Shown: positions 28,361 to 36,601 of the stretch, piece by piece | Position numbering within the stretch: position 1 is the stretch's first letter | Layout of the letters: each line of letters begins with the position of its first letter | From: a virus | Reading direction: 5' to 3' (one strand) | DNA: 39,439 nt | IMG/VR virus record: IMGVR_UViG_3300037882_001111 | Location: 1 to 39,439 of that record | The notes under the pieces: model-generated | What the model was told of the DNA's origin: nothing | The model's database searches: none | Seen by the model: the letters and a program-made list of their open reading frames with translations, nothing else | Translations under genes and position numbers: made by a program

Positions 28361-28450
28361 GGTTTCCGTTGTTATTGTAGTGTTGTGCGGGGTCACTAAA
28401 CGAGAAGGAGGTTAAAAAACCAAAATCTAGCCCCCGCTGCCAGTGTTACA

Positions 28451-28467
28451 AAGCCACTTGCTGGCTT
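28451..28467. other. Hairpin in the gap between exonuclease and helicase genes
   Basis: The 116 bases between the helicase start and the exonuclease stop contain AAGCCA/TGGCTT around a CTTGC loop. No T-run follows in the leftward direction, so it is a poor terminator. It may be an mRNA processing or pausing site. No promoter is evident nearby. Confidence 0.35.
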
Positions 28468-28476
28468 GGCTTTAAC

Positions 28477-29142
28477 CTATTTCTTAAATGTCATCCGTTT
28501 ATAAACTGCGCGGGTTTTTCTCACGTCATCCGCACAATAAGCGCGTATTTTAGTTTCCTCACCTTCCGCCCATGCCTTGTAAACATCTTTACCGCTAAAA
28601 TCGCCCTTACCTTCAATGCCTAAAGCGCGGCAAAGTTTATCAAGCCCAATGAGGTTTTTAGCATCCCAGCGCAACATGGTATCGTAAATCTTATCGCCCC
28701 ATTTATCTTCATTCTGACGCATAATAACAGGCGGCGGATTAACCCCTAAAATAATGCCACGATGACGGATTAACTTCATGTCAAACTGCGCGGCATTGTG
28801 GCCAATAAACTGGTGAGCATAATCGCCTAGCGCGTGAATATGCTTGTAAAATGCAATTAACATAGATTTTTCATCACCATGTTTTGTAGCATAAAACGTC
28901 ACAGGCTCGTCATCATCCACTTGCACGCCAATACAAATAATATGGCACATTGCACCGTCAAATGACGTTTTAGCCAGTGCGTGTTGCACTGCATTAGCGT
29001 GTTCTGATTCATACCACTTAGCTAAAGTTTCAGGCTTGCTCATAGTAGCTGGCGGCTTAACGTCCGCTGCCACATACTCATATACCCATCCTTCTTGCGA
29101 AGGAATTGTTTCGATGTCTATTGTGATTTCTCTTGCGGTCAT
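28477..29142 (-). CDS. 3'-5' exonuclease (DnaQ-like, PolB exonuclease type)
   Basis: A 221-residue protein from ATG 29142, eight bases after GGAGG; earlier in-frame ATGs lie too close to or before that site. Exonuclease motifs: Exo I TIDIETIP (Asp9, Glu11), Exo II FIGHNAAQFD (Asn116, Asp121) and Exo III YCADD (Tyr202, Asp206, Y-x3-D). This is the stand-alone proofreading-type exonuclease seen in many phages without their own polymerase. It would trim 3' ends for recombination or assist host polymerase. It lies between helicase and SSB-like genes. Confidence 0.85.
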   Translation of the reverse strand: MTAREITIDIETIPSQEGWVYEYVAADVKPPATMSKPETLAKWYESEHANAVQHALAKTSFDGAMCHIICIGVQVDDDEPVTFYATKHGDEKSMLIAFYKHIHALGDYAHQFIGHNAAQFDMKLIRHRGIILGVNPPPVIMRQNEDKWGDKIYDTMLRWDAKNLIGLDKLCRALGIEGKGDFSGKDVYKAWAEGEETKIRAYCADDVRKTRAVYKRMTFKK

Positions 29143-29156
29143 GTTCATATCCTCCA

Positions 29157-29828
29157 TTACCATGGTATTTCATCATCAACCAACGGCATAGCTGCTGCTG
29201 GTGGCGGTGCGTAAGTTACTGGTGCGGCAATTGGTGCTACTACTGCTACAGGCGCTTGTAGCTGCGCTGGTGCAACTGGTGCGCCAACGGCAGCAACTAG
29301 CTTCGCAGAATCAATGCGAGCAAACTTCTTGCCCTTTTTGGCAACCTCTGAGCGGTCAGGATAATGCTGCTCATTGCCTTGCTCATCTAATTTCGCAACC
29401 TTATTTCCAATATCGTCAATTTCCTCGATCACTTCACCTTTGCGAATTTCGTGGTTAACCAAAAGCAGCTTGCCGTTAAGTAAATCTGAGTTCGCAACAT
29501 ACGAATCAAATCCAGCCCCAACGCATAACGCCACAAAGTTTTGAGCGGCAAGCTTACTGCGCGGCGCTGATTTACCACCACCAAAATCAACAACGGAATC
29601 ATCCCACAAATCAAATTCAATTGTATTTTCTGCGCCTTTATATTCACCGTCTGCAACGGCGTAATGTACTTTTAGCACTTCAGGTTTTACATTTTCAGCC
29701 GTGGCAAAGCGAGACACTGCTTTTTCACTGCTAACAATCTGGCATTTTACAAGGCCTGAGCCGCAATAGAAAATCTGGCTTTTCGGCGCAAGTTCTTCCT
29801 CTGTGTATTTTATATTAATGGCAACCAT
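29157..29828 (-). CDS. SSB-like protein (DUF669-type)
   Basis: A 223-residue protein. The N-terminal two thirds is beta-rich and mixed. The last 55 residues are Ala/Pro/Val-rich and flexible and end in acidic DDEIPW. That tip closely resembles the C-terminal DDDIPF of bacterial single-strand binding proteins, which recruits partner proteins. DUF669-type phage proteins have this layout and sit next to Sak4 ATPases, as here. It likely coats single-stranded DNA and recruits the neighbouring recombination proteins. GGAG precedes ATG. Confidence 0.75.
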   Translation of the reverse strand: MVAINIKYTEEELAPKSQIFYCGSGLVKCQIVSSEKAVSRFATAENVKPEVLKVHYAVADGEYKGAENTIEFDLWDDSVVDFGGGKSAPRSKLAAQNFVALCVGAGFDSYVANSDLLNGKLLLVNHEIRKGEVIEEIDDIGNKVAKLDEQGNEQHYPDRSEVAKKGKKFARIDSAKLVAAVGAPVAPAQLQAPVAVVAPIAAPVTYAPPPAAAMPLVDDEIPW

Positions 29829-29829
29829 G

Positions 29830-30510
29830 TTATTTTACTCCGTTAAGTTTGTTAAATAAATAAGTTAAGTTTGGACGCTCAAAATCATCACAATGATTAA
29901 AGCGGCATCGTGCAAAAATTTCAGGCGTTTCACGGCATTGTAACGAGTATTTTGCTCCTTTTTCTGGCAAGTCGTGCATTCCTAAATGCCAAACCCCATC
30001 AAATAAGTGACGCAATTTTATATTTATCTCATTACCGTCAAAAAATGGCTTATGCTGCGGTTCTTTATCATTAAGTTGCGCCAACATAATCACATTTTTA
30101 TCAGGCATTGAGTAAACTTTGTTCATTAATTTAAGTACCCGCTTCGCCATGTCACCATAGGCAGCTTGACCGTTTATTTTTGCGCCTGATGCACTAGTTT
30201 TGCTTAATTCGTCTTGCAATACTAACGCGGCAAAATGACTCGCAGAATCAAAATAAAGTGTGTCAAACTTTTTTGCTTCCGCAGATTCATCTAGCCATTT
30301 CATCACAGCATAAAACTCTGGCAAGGAATGCGCTGCAACCGCTGGTACGTCAGTACCCTGCAAACTCACCTGCCCTTGCTCAATAGCAATATAAAGTGGA
30401 TTAGGCGCAGTTGTAACTAGCGGCGTTTTACCACAACCAGCTGCTCCGTATATAATAGCTTTAATGCCACTATGCCGCGCAAGCTCGCCTGTTGTTGTCA
30501 CGTTAACCAT
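29830..30510 (-). CDS. Sak4-like RecA-family ATPase (single-strand annealing)
   Basis: A 226-residue protein from ATG 30510, preceded by GAGGG. Walker A is YGAAGCGKT (22-29), and Walker B is TLYFDSAS (Asp88). A later QLNDKEPQHKPFFDG strand and the ending FNKLNG fit the phage AAA/RAD51-like Sak4 group. These proteins anneal single-stranded DNA together with an SSB-like partner encoded beside them. The gene overlaps the RHH gene upstream by eight bases and lies one base before the SSB-like gene. Confidence 0.8.
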   Translation of the reverse strand: MVNVTTTGELARHSGIKAIIYGAAGCGKTPLVTTAPNPLYIAIEQGQVSLQGTDVPAVAAHSLPEFYAVMKWLDESAEAKKFDTLYFDSASHFAALVLQDELSKTSASGAKINGQAAYGDMAKRVLKLMNKVYSMPDKNVIMLAQLNDKEPQHKPFFDGNEINIKLRHLFDGVWHLGMHDLPEKGAKYSLQCRETPEIFARCRFNHCDDFERPNLTYLFNKLNGVK

Positions 30511-30667
30511 TGCCGCCCTCTTGTAAATCGGGGCGGCCAATTAACAGGCGGCGAACTTGTGCAGCCCGCGTGCGATCACCAATCTTTGCTTGCTCATCAA
30601 TCTTTTTAATTAAATCGCTAGGCAACTTAATTGTAATAGCTTTTTCTTTTTTTGTTTCTGTTGTCAT
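30503..30667 (-). CDS. Ribbon-helix-helix DNA-binding protein
   Basis: A 54-residue protein from ATG 30667, preceded by AAAGGA. After a basic start, AITIKLPSDLIKKIDEQA is a typical RHH strand plus first helix, and DRTRAAQVRRLL is the second helix. CopG/Arc-type dimers of this kind bind operators. It could autoregulate the replication operon. It is coupled to the Sak4 gene by overlap. Confidence 0.75.
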   Translation of the reverse strand: MTTETKKEKAITIKLPSDLIKKIDEQAKIGDRTRAAQVRRLLIGRPDLQEGGNG

Positions 30668-30712
30668 TGTTTTGTATCCTTTCATATAATTATAAATAGC
30701 AAGTTTAGAAAA

Positions 30713-33034
30713 TTAGTCAATAGCAAAAAAGTATTTTTTTGGTTGTCCTCTTCCAGTGGGTGCGCGAGAGGCTTCGGCCATTAATCCGCCTTCTATAAGC
30801 TCGTGCATCACTTCCTTAAAATCACGAGGGCGAAGTGTACTAAACGGTTTTATCTTCTTCATATCGCGCTGGTCTATTCCTTCTCCGCCTTTTTTGCGAA
30901 TAGCCTCCAAGCAATCAAGCTTCCACTTCTCAAACTCACTACCAGCCACATTGCGGCGTATCTTATTAAGCGTAGCAAGTGAGGTATAGCGCATAATCTG
31001 CACACCTTCCTCAACTGATTGCGCCGTGATTGTAGTAGCATTCGGATTGCGACTTAATTCGATAATCAGCGACAAGCGTAAAGCCATTTCAGCACACCGC
31101 ACAAAAAGAGAATCTAATCCTAGTTTTCCCCATTCATTATTGATGCCGTCTACAATCTCACAATCATAAGCCTTATAAATATCAATTGCGTCATGTTCAA
31201 AGGCCAGCGTTACAAGCTTTGGTTCTTCGTCTGCACTTTCCACTTGATCACCTATTCGTGCATTGATTGCTTCAATCCATTTTAAAATTGATTCTGGCAC
31301 GTCATGAAATCCTACATCCCGCGCATATTGCATCGGCTTATCACTCCACCACATAATATGGCGGCTAATAAATCCGTCTGTAATCATCTTTTGATTCATA
31401 ACCTCTAAAACGGCATGGGTGGTGCTACCTAACATAGTAATAGCAGGATTTTTAACCTGCCTATTAAGCTCGTCTACCATGTCTTTTTTAAGGCCACGAG
31501 TGCTGTAATTATTTGGCCGTTGCGTTCCATCAAGCTTAGTGGCTGCCTCCAACAATTCACCTTTAATTTGAAGCTTGTTTGCATCTACATTTTTGCCACT
31601 AAATCCCTCAAGAAAAATACCCCACTCATTCGGCATTACAATATGGCGCGGTCTTTCCAGCAATTTACTAAATACCCCTGAGCCGCTAGTATAGCCCTTA
31701 CCCTGTATTAAATGGCCAAGGTTTGCTTTGCTTAAAATAGCGGTAATAACGCGGTCGCTTGTTTCTTTGCCTGTCCCCGCGCCTGATACTGTCACTTGAT
31801 AGAGCGAAGTGCGATTGCGTTTATCGGTTGAAAAGTTACGCGCCAGCACCACACTGCAAAACGACAAAGCACAAGGCACAGCAAGCAACTCATTATTTCT
31901 AACGTCATTCAATCGATAAAAATTGATAACCTCCCGCAATACGCCATCAAACTCAGGCAATGCACCAAGTTCCTCATCTTTCCTTTTATAAATTTCATAT
32001 TTACGGTTTAACTGCCGCGCTACTTCCTCTAATCCCGCGCTGCAATGTAAATCATTCCAATCAGTAAATTTCTGACCTGCTTCAAATTCAGGGAATCTAG
32101 CAATAATACTTAGTGCGTGTGCTACTTCTTGTGCTTTTGTACGGCCTGTATTGGTTTTTCCATGTGTATCATCATCAGCAGCAATTACCACTTGGCTATC
32201 AGGATGAGCTTTCACTACATAGCTTGCCACTTCGTAAAGGTTGCCAGCATTAAACGCCACATAAACGGTTGCACCTGTAGCCATGTGAACGCTCGCCCCT
32301 GTGGCGTAACCCTCCACAATATACACTCGCTCCACAGTGCCAGCTATTTGAAACCAGCAACCTTTAACCTTCCCACCCTTTTTATACGGCTTAAATCCAT
32401 CAGGTTGGATAAATTGCAAGCTTGCCATTGTGCCAGTATAAACAACTTCACCGCCGCCAGTACCATTAGGTATTACCGTTTGCACCGCCTCCACCATAGG
32501 GATAACAAGCCTGTCCTGAATTTGCTTAATTGCCCCCACTGGCTTAATTTGCTTTCTTACAAGATACGGATGCAACAAATTGGCGTTTTCCGCTTTCTCA
32601 TACATTCCCCAGCACTCAATCGCCGTTTCAGCATGAACTCGCTTCTCTTCTTCATCGCGCTGCTTTCGCATTTCTTCACGGCGCAACTGTAAATCTAATC
32701 GCTGATCTTTTGTAAGGTACTCAGCGCGACGGCTTGACCATGTTACCTTTTCGCCGTCCTTCCAGTTACCATACGCCCCCACGCCAATCATAAAACCATC
32801 GTTTGAGCTGTCCTCAATTTCATCAAACCAACACCAGCCTGATTTGCCTTTGGCTTTATCGTCAGGGGCAGAAATTCGGATAATTTTGTTGCTCATAAGC
32901 TGCCTAGGCAATCCATAACCAGCCTTAGAAAGCTCCTCTAAAAACTCGCCAGCAGGATCTCCGCTGGGTTGTTTTGAACGGTATTCAGTTACCGCATCAT
33001 CAATCTTTTTCTTCAAATCTGATATATCAACCAT
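30713..33034 (-). CDS. Toprim primase fused to P-loop helicase-like domain
   Basis: From ATG 33034, 773 residues, with AAGGGAG upstream. The N-terminal region (1-230) has Trp-rich strands and a charged helix. The Toprim domain (about 235-320) has YIVEGYATG with Glu241 and VVIAADDDT with Asp287-289. The C-terminal half carries the P-loop SGAGTGKE with Lys423 and a hexameric-helicase-like region, ending with a winged-helix-like domain (LRPRDFKEVMHELIEGGLM). It probably primes and unwinds phage DNA. No zinc finger is visible at the front. It is the first gene of leftward unit 1. Confidence 0.85.
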   Translation of the reverse strand: MVDISDLKKKIDDAVTEYRSKQPSGDPAGEFLEELSKAGYGLPRQLMSNKIIRISAPDDKAKGKSGWCWFDEIEDSSNDGFMIGVGAYGNWKDGEKVTWSSRRAEYLTKDQRLDLQLRREEMRKQRDEEEKRVHAETAIECWGMYEKAENANLLHPYLVRKQIKPVGAIKQIQDRLVIPMVEAVQTVIPNGTGGGEVVYTGTMASLQFIQPDGFKPYKKGGKVKGCWFQIAGTVERVYIVEGYATGASVHMATGATVYVAFNAGNLYEVASYVVKAHPDSQVVIAADDDTHGKTNTGRTKAQEVAHALSIIARFPEFEAGQKFTDWNDLHCSAGLEEVARQLNRKYEIYKRKDEELGALPEFDGVLREVINFYRLNDVRNNELLAVPCALSFCSVVLARNFSTDKRNRTSLYQVTVSGAGTGKETSDRVITAILSKANLGHLIQGKGYTSGSGVFSKLLERPRHIVMPNEWGIFLEGFSGKNVDANKLQIKGELLEAATKLDGTQRPNNYSTRGLKKDMVDELNRQVKNPAITMLGSTTHAVLEVMNQKMITDGFISRHIMWWSDKPMQYARDVGFHDVPESILKWIEAINARIGDQVESADEEPKLVTLAFEHDAIDIYKAYDCEIVDGINNEWGKLGLDSLFVRCAEMALRLSLIIELSRNPNATTITAQSVEEGVQIMRYTSLATLNKIRRNVAGSEFEKWKLDCLEAIRKKGGEGIDQRDMKKIKPFSTLRPRDFKEVMHELIEGGLMAEASRAPTGRGQPKKYFFAID

Positions 33035-33296
33035 ATTAAAATCTCCCTTTCGAATAAAATAATACTTTTTCAATTTCTAATTATTTTTATATTTAGATGC
33101 AAGGTAATTCGTAAATTATAAAAACTCGTTTCAAAACATAAAAAGGAATAAGATTAAAAAATGAAAAGTAAAAAAAAAGTTATAGGCTAGTGCTGGAGCG
33201 GCTTAGAGTAATAAATAATATATATATATATCTATTATATATTATGTGTTTTATACTTACTTTGCCTTCTCTACCCCCCTCTAGGAGGGTATAAAC

Positions 33297-33356
33297 ATGA
33301 CATACACGCGCGAGGGATTTTTATTTAATTCGGCAATGGTGGTTTTAAGGGGGTAA
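33297..33356 (+). CDS. Possible 19-residue leader peptide
   Basis: ATG 33297 lies eight bases after AGGAGGG, the strongest ribosome site in this region. The frame encodes MTYTREGFLFNSAMVVLRG and ends in GGGGGTAA context. It lies in the hub upstream of the first rightward gene. It is too short to judge by composition. The ribosome site is the main evidence, and part of it belongs to an inverted repeat. Confidence 0.3.
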   Translation: MTYTREGFLFNSAMVVLRG

Positions 33357-33397
33357 TTATTTTATTTTTGATGTTTTGAATAATAATAAATCAGATT

Positions 33398-33426
33398 TTG
33401 CATAGAAATAAAAAATTTTATAAAAT
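33398..33426 (+). promoter_or_regulatory. Candidate rightward promoter of the late arm
   Basis: TTGCAT (33398-33403) and TAAAAT (33421-33426) are 17 bases apart, about 75 bases before ATG 33502. The AT-rich context lowers certainty. An inverted repeat ATTGCAT/ATGCAAT (33425-33465) lies over the predicted start and could be an operator. Confidence 0.4.
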
Positions 33427-33501
33427 TGCATTTTTTTGCCTTACAACATTATTCACATATGCAATAAAGAGGGCAAGAGAAACAACCACGGAGAATTTAA
33501 G

Positions 33502-33657
33502 ATGAAACGCATTAGCAAAAAAACATACGAAGCAATCAGCAAGGACTATCGCGGCACATGGGAAGGCAAGCGCACTGTGTTTGCAGGATGCCTTGGCTTT
33601 TCTGGCCTTGGTACTCGCCTCGCGGTTGAAGGTATAGACTTTGAAGTGATTGGATAA
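33502..33657 (+). CDS. Small phage protein, first gene of the rightward arm
   Basis: A 51-residue product from ATG 33502, with GGAG upstream; the longer in-frame version starting at 33436 lacks a site. The front is basic (MKRISKKTYEAISKDYRGTW), followed by KRTVFAGCLGFSGLGTRLAV and GIDFEVIG. The 'YRG.W.G..T.F..CL....GT.L..EG..F' pattern recurs in small phage proteins of unknown role. Confidence 0.6.
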   Translation: MKRISKKTYEAISKDYRGTWEGKRTVFAGCLGFSGLGTRLAVEGIDFEVIG

Positions 33658-33661
33658 TGCA

Positions 33662-33943
33662 ATGAAATATCCTGACGTAAACATGCGAAAAGCTCAGGCC
33701 ATTGAGTATTACCTTCACCTTGCCGATGCGATGGAACACATGGCAAAGGCTATGCGTACCACTGTTGAGGAGTCAGACCCGCTATTACGCAGCTATTTGG
33801 TTCAACGCAGCCGCACTATTGCGAACTGCATAGATAAAATGGGTGGAGCGGCGAAGTGGTACATGGACGGAATCGAGAAGCAAGAGCGCATCATTGCTAT
33901 GAAATCTGAACTGGAAGGATTGCAAAATGAGAAAATACGGTAA
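33662..33943 (+). CDS. Helical hypothetical protein
   Basis: A 93-residue helical protein with AIEYYLHLADAMEHMAKAMR, then RSRTIANCIDKMGGAAKWYM, ending in a charged coiled coil (KSELEGLQNEKIR). Ribosome-site evidence is weak (TTGGAT). The gene overlaps the next by 17 bases. It lies upstream of the terminase genes. The function is unknown. Confidence 0.5.
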   Translation: MKYPDVNMRKAQAIEYYLHLADAMEHMAKAMRTTVEESDPLLRSYLVQRSRTIANCIDKMGGAAKWYMDGIEKQERIIAMKSELEGLQNEKIR

Positions 33944-34058
33944 AATTGAGGAAGAAATGGACAAGCGCAGCGAGATAGTTGACCGCTATTATGCCATAGG
34001 TCAAAAGCTTTTTGCAGAGCCTACATGCCAAGAATTGAAAATTACTTTTGACAAATGA
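33927..34058 (+). CDS. 43-residue helical protein
   Basis: GGAAGGA precedes ATG 33927, seven bases away. The product starts MRKYGKIEEEMDKRSEIVDR and ends with an amphipathic helix and TFDK. It overlaps the preceding gene, so translation is probably coupled. No family is recognised. Confidence 0.45.
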   Translation: MRKYGKIEEEMDKRSEIVDRYYAIGQKLFAEPTCQELKITFDK

Positions 34059-34098
34059 AGTTGAGCGGCTTAAACTAAATAGAAATCAGGAGTAAATT

Positions 34099-34401
34099 AT
34101 GGGTCGCCCATTAGGTTCAATAAACAAACAAAACTCAGACACAGTTGATGTAGAGGCGGTTATTTCAGCACCCGCAATCATTTCTCATACTGGCACACAT
34201 CCAGTTATCCGCCGCGCTCAAGACGAATTGCGCGTAACCGCAGAACAAGACTCAGAGAATCCACTTAGCTTTACTATTCGCCAGCTTGCTACTCAAGCTG
34301 CTGTATTTGTTAACCTAGATAACTGCAGAGATATGGCCACTGGTGAGATTACCTATGATGCGTTGCGTAGTAAGTTGCGTCAGTTTGGCTTTGTTGTTTA
34401 A
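34099..34401 (+). CDS. Small protein with AT-hook-like N-terminus
   Basis: A 100-residue protein with AGGAG before ATG 34099. The front MGRPLGSINKQNSD contains GRP-x-G, resembling an AT-hook core (GRPKGS type). The second half is helical (LSFTIRQLATQAAVFVNLDN, then YDALRSKLRQFGF). It is located three genes before the terminase small subunit. DNA binding is a guess from the short motif. Confidence 0.5.
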   Translation: MGRPLGSINKQNSDTVDVEAVISAPAIISHTGTHPVIRRAQDELRVTAEQDSENPLSFTIRQLATQAAVFVNLDNCRDMATGEITYDALRSKLRQFGFVV

Positions 34402-34403
34402 TT

Positions 34404-34590
34404 ATGCTTGCAGTCGTATATGGTGACTTAAACAAAATACAGCCTCTGCGCCAGTTGCAGGATAATGAGTTGTTTAAGGTAGCGCCACGTTGATGAGAAG
34501 CGCTTTAGTAAAGCATTTGTAAATCGTTCTGAATATGATATTGTAGGGCTAGCAAAGAGCTTGGTAAAGAAGTATGGCGCTAACACCTAA
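34404..34590 (+). pseudogene. Small gene broken by one extra base
   Basis: The frame from ATG 34404 gives MLAVVYGDLNKIQPLRQLQD then NELFKVAPR and stops at 34491-34493. Removing one T at 34490-34491 lets it continue as DEKRFSKAFVNRSEYDIVGL, then AKSLVKKYGANT. It then ends at 34590 inside the terminase start region, a 17-base overlap. The repaired product has 61 residues and is evenly charged and helical. No ribosome site is strong. It is decay or sequencing error; the function is unknown. Confidence 0.5.
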
Positions 34591-35032
34591 ACAGCAGAGA
34601 TTCATAGAAGAATATCTCATAGACTTAAATGCTACTCAGGCTGCCATTAGAGCAGGATATAGTCAAGACACTGCAAATGTAATTGGTTGCGAAAACTTAA
34701 CAAAACCTTACATTGCCGAAGCAATTGCAAAAGCACAGGCGGAACGCTCCCAAAAGACAAAGATAGATGCTGAATGGGTGCTACGCAAAGCCACTGAAGT
34801 AGTCGAGCACTGCATGAGCGAGAAGGATTATAATGCCGCTGCTGCTATCTCGGCGCTTAACCTTGTTGGTAAACACATCAACGTACAGGCATTTAGCGAA
34901 AACCTTAGCTTAACTGGCAAAAATGGCGGTGCTATCATTACTGCCAATATGCAGCTATCAGAAGCAGAAAAGGCAGTAATTGCCAAAGGGGTTTATGAAC
35001 GCTACAGAGATTTACCAAAATCACCTGATTAA
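34574..35032 (+). CDS. terS: Terminase small subunit
   Basis: A 152-residue protein of the Terminase_2 type. LTPKQQRFIEEYLIDLNATQ and AAIRAGYSQDTANVIGCENL are the classic N-terminal helix-turn-helix motif, and PYIAEAIAKAQAERSQKT follows. The C-terminal part is helical and mediates oligomerisation in known relatives. It recognises the packaging site and recruits the large subunit, whose gene overlaps its end by 38 bases. The pac site is often within or near this gene; I cannot locate it by eye. Confidence 0.9.
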   Translation: MALTPKQQRFIEEYLIDLNATQAAIRAGYSQDTANVIGCENLTKPYIAEAIAKAQAERSQKTKIDAEWVLRKATEVVEHCMSEKDYNAAAAISALNLVGKHINVQAFSENLSLTGKNGGAIITANMQLSEAEKAVIAKGVYERYRDLPKSPD

Positions 35033-36422
35033 AACTAACTGCGAGATAGATTTTCTTTTTTTCATTCGGTATGTGTTTGAGAACTATTATGGCGTTAAGT
35101 GGATTCACAACTGGCATCATGATGAAATCATCAAGCTGATATATGCTATAGAACGCCGCGAAATTGCCAACGCTGTAATCAATATCCCTCCTCGTTATGG
35201 GAAGACAGAGCTTATTGTCATACTTTGGATATGCTGGACGATGATACGAAATCCACGCGCTAACTTCCTTCATGCTTCATATAGTGTTGACCTTGCGTTA
35301 AAGAATAGCTCAATGATTCGTGACATCTTAAAGTCGCCAGCTATTCAAAAACACTGGGCTGTTAAAATGCGGGATAGTAGCGACAGTAAGGGGTTGTGGC
35401 TCACTGAAGAGGGTGGAGGGATGCGCTCTGATGCTGCTGCTGGTTCGATGACGGGCTTTGGTGCTGGAATGACATCATGGGAAGAAGGCGACCCCTTCGA
35501 TGGTGCAATAATACTTGATGACCCATTAAAGCCAAAAGATTCTAACTCCGAAGCTGTCAGAGACTCGGTGAATAGTCGACTTTCTGGTACAATCCATAGC
35601 CGCAAGAATCATAGCAAAGTTCCTATCATTATAGTGATGCAACGATTACATGAAGATGACCCTTCTGCTGTGGCACTGAGAGGCGGGGTGATGGGTGAGG
35701 AGTTCTTCAACCTTAAGCTTCCTGCACTTTTACCTAATGGTAAAGCTTTATGGCCATGGAAGTATAATGTTGCTGCGTTGCAGCGTATGAATGCAGCCAG
35801 CCCTATGGATTTTGCTGGGCAATACCAGCAAGAACCAGCCCCTTTAGATGGTGATGTGTTTAAGCGTGATTGGTTTTTACGTTATAACTCCCTGCCATTA
35901 CCACCGCAACGAACACGCATAGTTCATTCATGGGACACGGCTTACAAGGCAGACCAACACAACGACCCAACGGCTGGCACTGTGTGGTATAGTACCAAGT
36001 CACAGCATTACCTTGCTGAGTGTGTTAACAAGCGTATGGAATATCCTGATATTAGAAAAACAATTCTAGCTATGGCAGAACGTGATAATCCTGATGCGAT
36101 ACTGATTGAGGATAAGGCTTCGGGGCAATCCCTTATTCAAGAGTTAAGGAATAACACTAGCCTACCTATTATAGCAATCAAACCTGATGGCGACAAAGTG
36201 ACACGCGCCCGAACCATTACTCCGATGTTTGAAGGCCAGCGAGTTGTGTTACCGCAAGATGCGCCTTGGCTACCAGACTACGAAAGACAAATGTTGCTCT
36301 TTCCAAACGGTAAAAATGATGATATGGTGGATAGCACAAGCCAGTTTTTACGCTGGGCTAGGGACAATGACAGTAACACCGCTGAGGAATACGGCGCGTT
36401 TTTGCAGGAGATTTATAGTTGA
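34995..36422 (+). CDS. terL: Terminase large subunit
   Basis: A 475-residue protein from ATG 34995 (an upstream in-frame TTG at 34980 is less likely). The packaging ATPase has Walker A PPRYGKT (65-71), Walker B GAIILDDP (Asp175-Asp176) and a coupling motif near ASYSVDL. The nuclease domain starts with HSWDTAYKAD (Asp314), followed by ILIEDKASGQ and a C-terminal NGKNDDMVDS. These are the RNaseH-fold acidic residues that cut concatemers. It overlaps the small-subunit gene. Together with a circular map this fits headful-type packaging, but the mode is not proven. Confidence 0.92.
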   Translation: MNATEIYQNHLIKTNCEIDFLFFIRYVFENYYGVKWIHNWHHDEIIKLIYAIERREIANAVINIPPRYGKTELIVILWICWTMIRNPRANFLHASYSVDLALKNSSMIRDILKSPAIQKHWAVKMRDSSDSKGLWLTEEGGGMRSDAAAGSMTGFGAGMTSWEEGDPFDGAIILDDPLKPKDSNSEAVRDSVNSRLSGTIHSRKNHSKVPIIIVMQRLHEDDPSAVALRGGVMGEEFFNLKLPALLPNGKALWPWKYNVAALQRMNAASPMDFAGQYQQEPAPLDGDVFKRDWFLRYNSLPLPPQRTRIVHSWDTAYKADQHNDPTAGTVWYSTKSQHYLAECVNKRMEYPDIRKTILAMAERDNPDAILIEDKASGQSLIQELRNNTSLPIIAIKPDGDKVTRARTITPMFEGQRVVLPQDAPWLPDYERQMLLFPNGKNDDMVDSTSQFLRWARDNDSNTAEEYGAFLQEIYS

Positions 36423-36601
36423 ATCGAGTAGATAAGTCATATTCTGCTGAAGGCGTTATTGTAAGCGGTAAAGCCATTAATGAAATGGTCAAGCGTATTG
36501 CTTCCAGCCCTAGAGAAGTCGGTATGCTCGGCGGATTACCTCCTTATGCAGATGAAACTAAGATGTACACTGTACGCAATGGTAAGCGAGTAGAGCTATG
36601 A
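36419..36601 (+). CDS. Small hypothetical protein between terminase and portal
   Basis: A 60-residue product from TTG 36419, which overlaps the terminase stop (TTGA) and has AGGAG eight bases upstream. That ribosome site decides for this rare start over the internal ATG. It carries SGKAINEMVKRIASSPREVG, a Gly-Gly-Leu-Pro-Pro turn and a closing TVRNGKRVEL. It overlaps the portal start by ATGA. The function is unknown. Confidence 0.55.
   Translation: MNRVDKSYSAEGVIVSGKAINEMVKRIASSPREVGMLGGLPPYADETKMYTVRNGKRVEL

Larger units (their letters stand above)
33035..33501. other. AT-rich divergent regulatory hub, origin candidate
   Basis: These 467 bases separate the leftward and rightward arms. They contain a long alternating AT tract (about 33213-33243) and A- and T-runs. 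A C-rich to G-rich inverted repeat CCCTC/GAGGG lies at about 33275-33288. TTGCAT elements occur at 33398 and 33426; the second forms ATTGCAT/ATGCAAT with 33459-33465. AT-rich, repeat-bearing DNA beside the primase gene fits a replication origin as well as divergent promoters. Neither is proven. A convincing leftward promoter was not found. Confidence 0.4.

Noticed and set aside
28451-28467. Intrinsic terminator after the exonuclease gene
   Set aside because: The stem is not followed by a T-run in the leftward direction.
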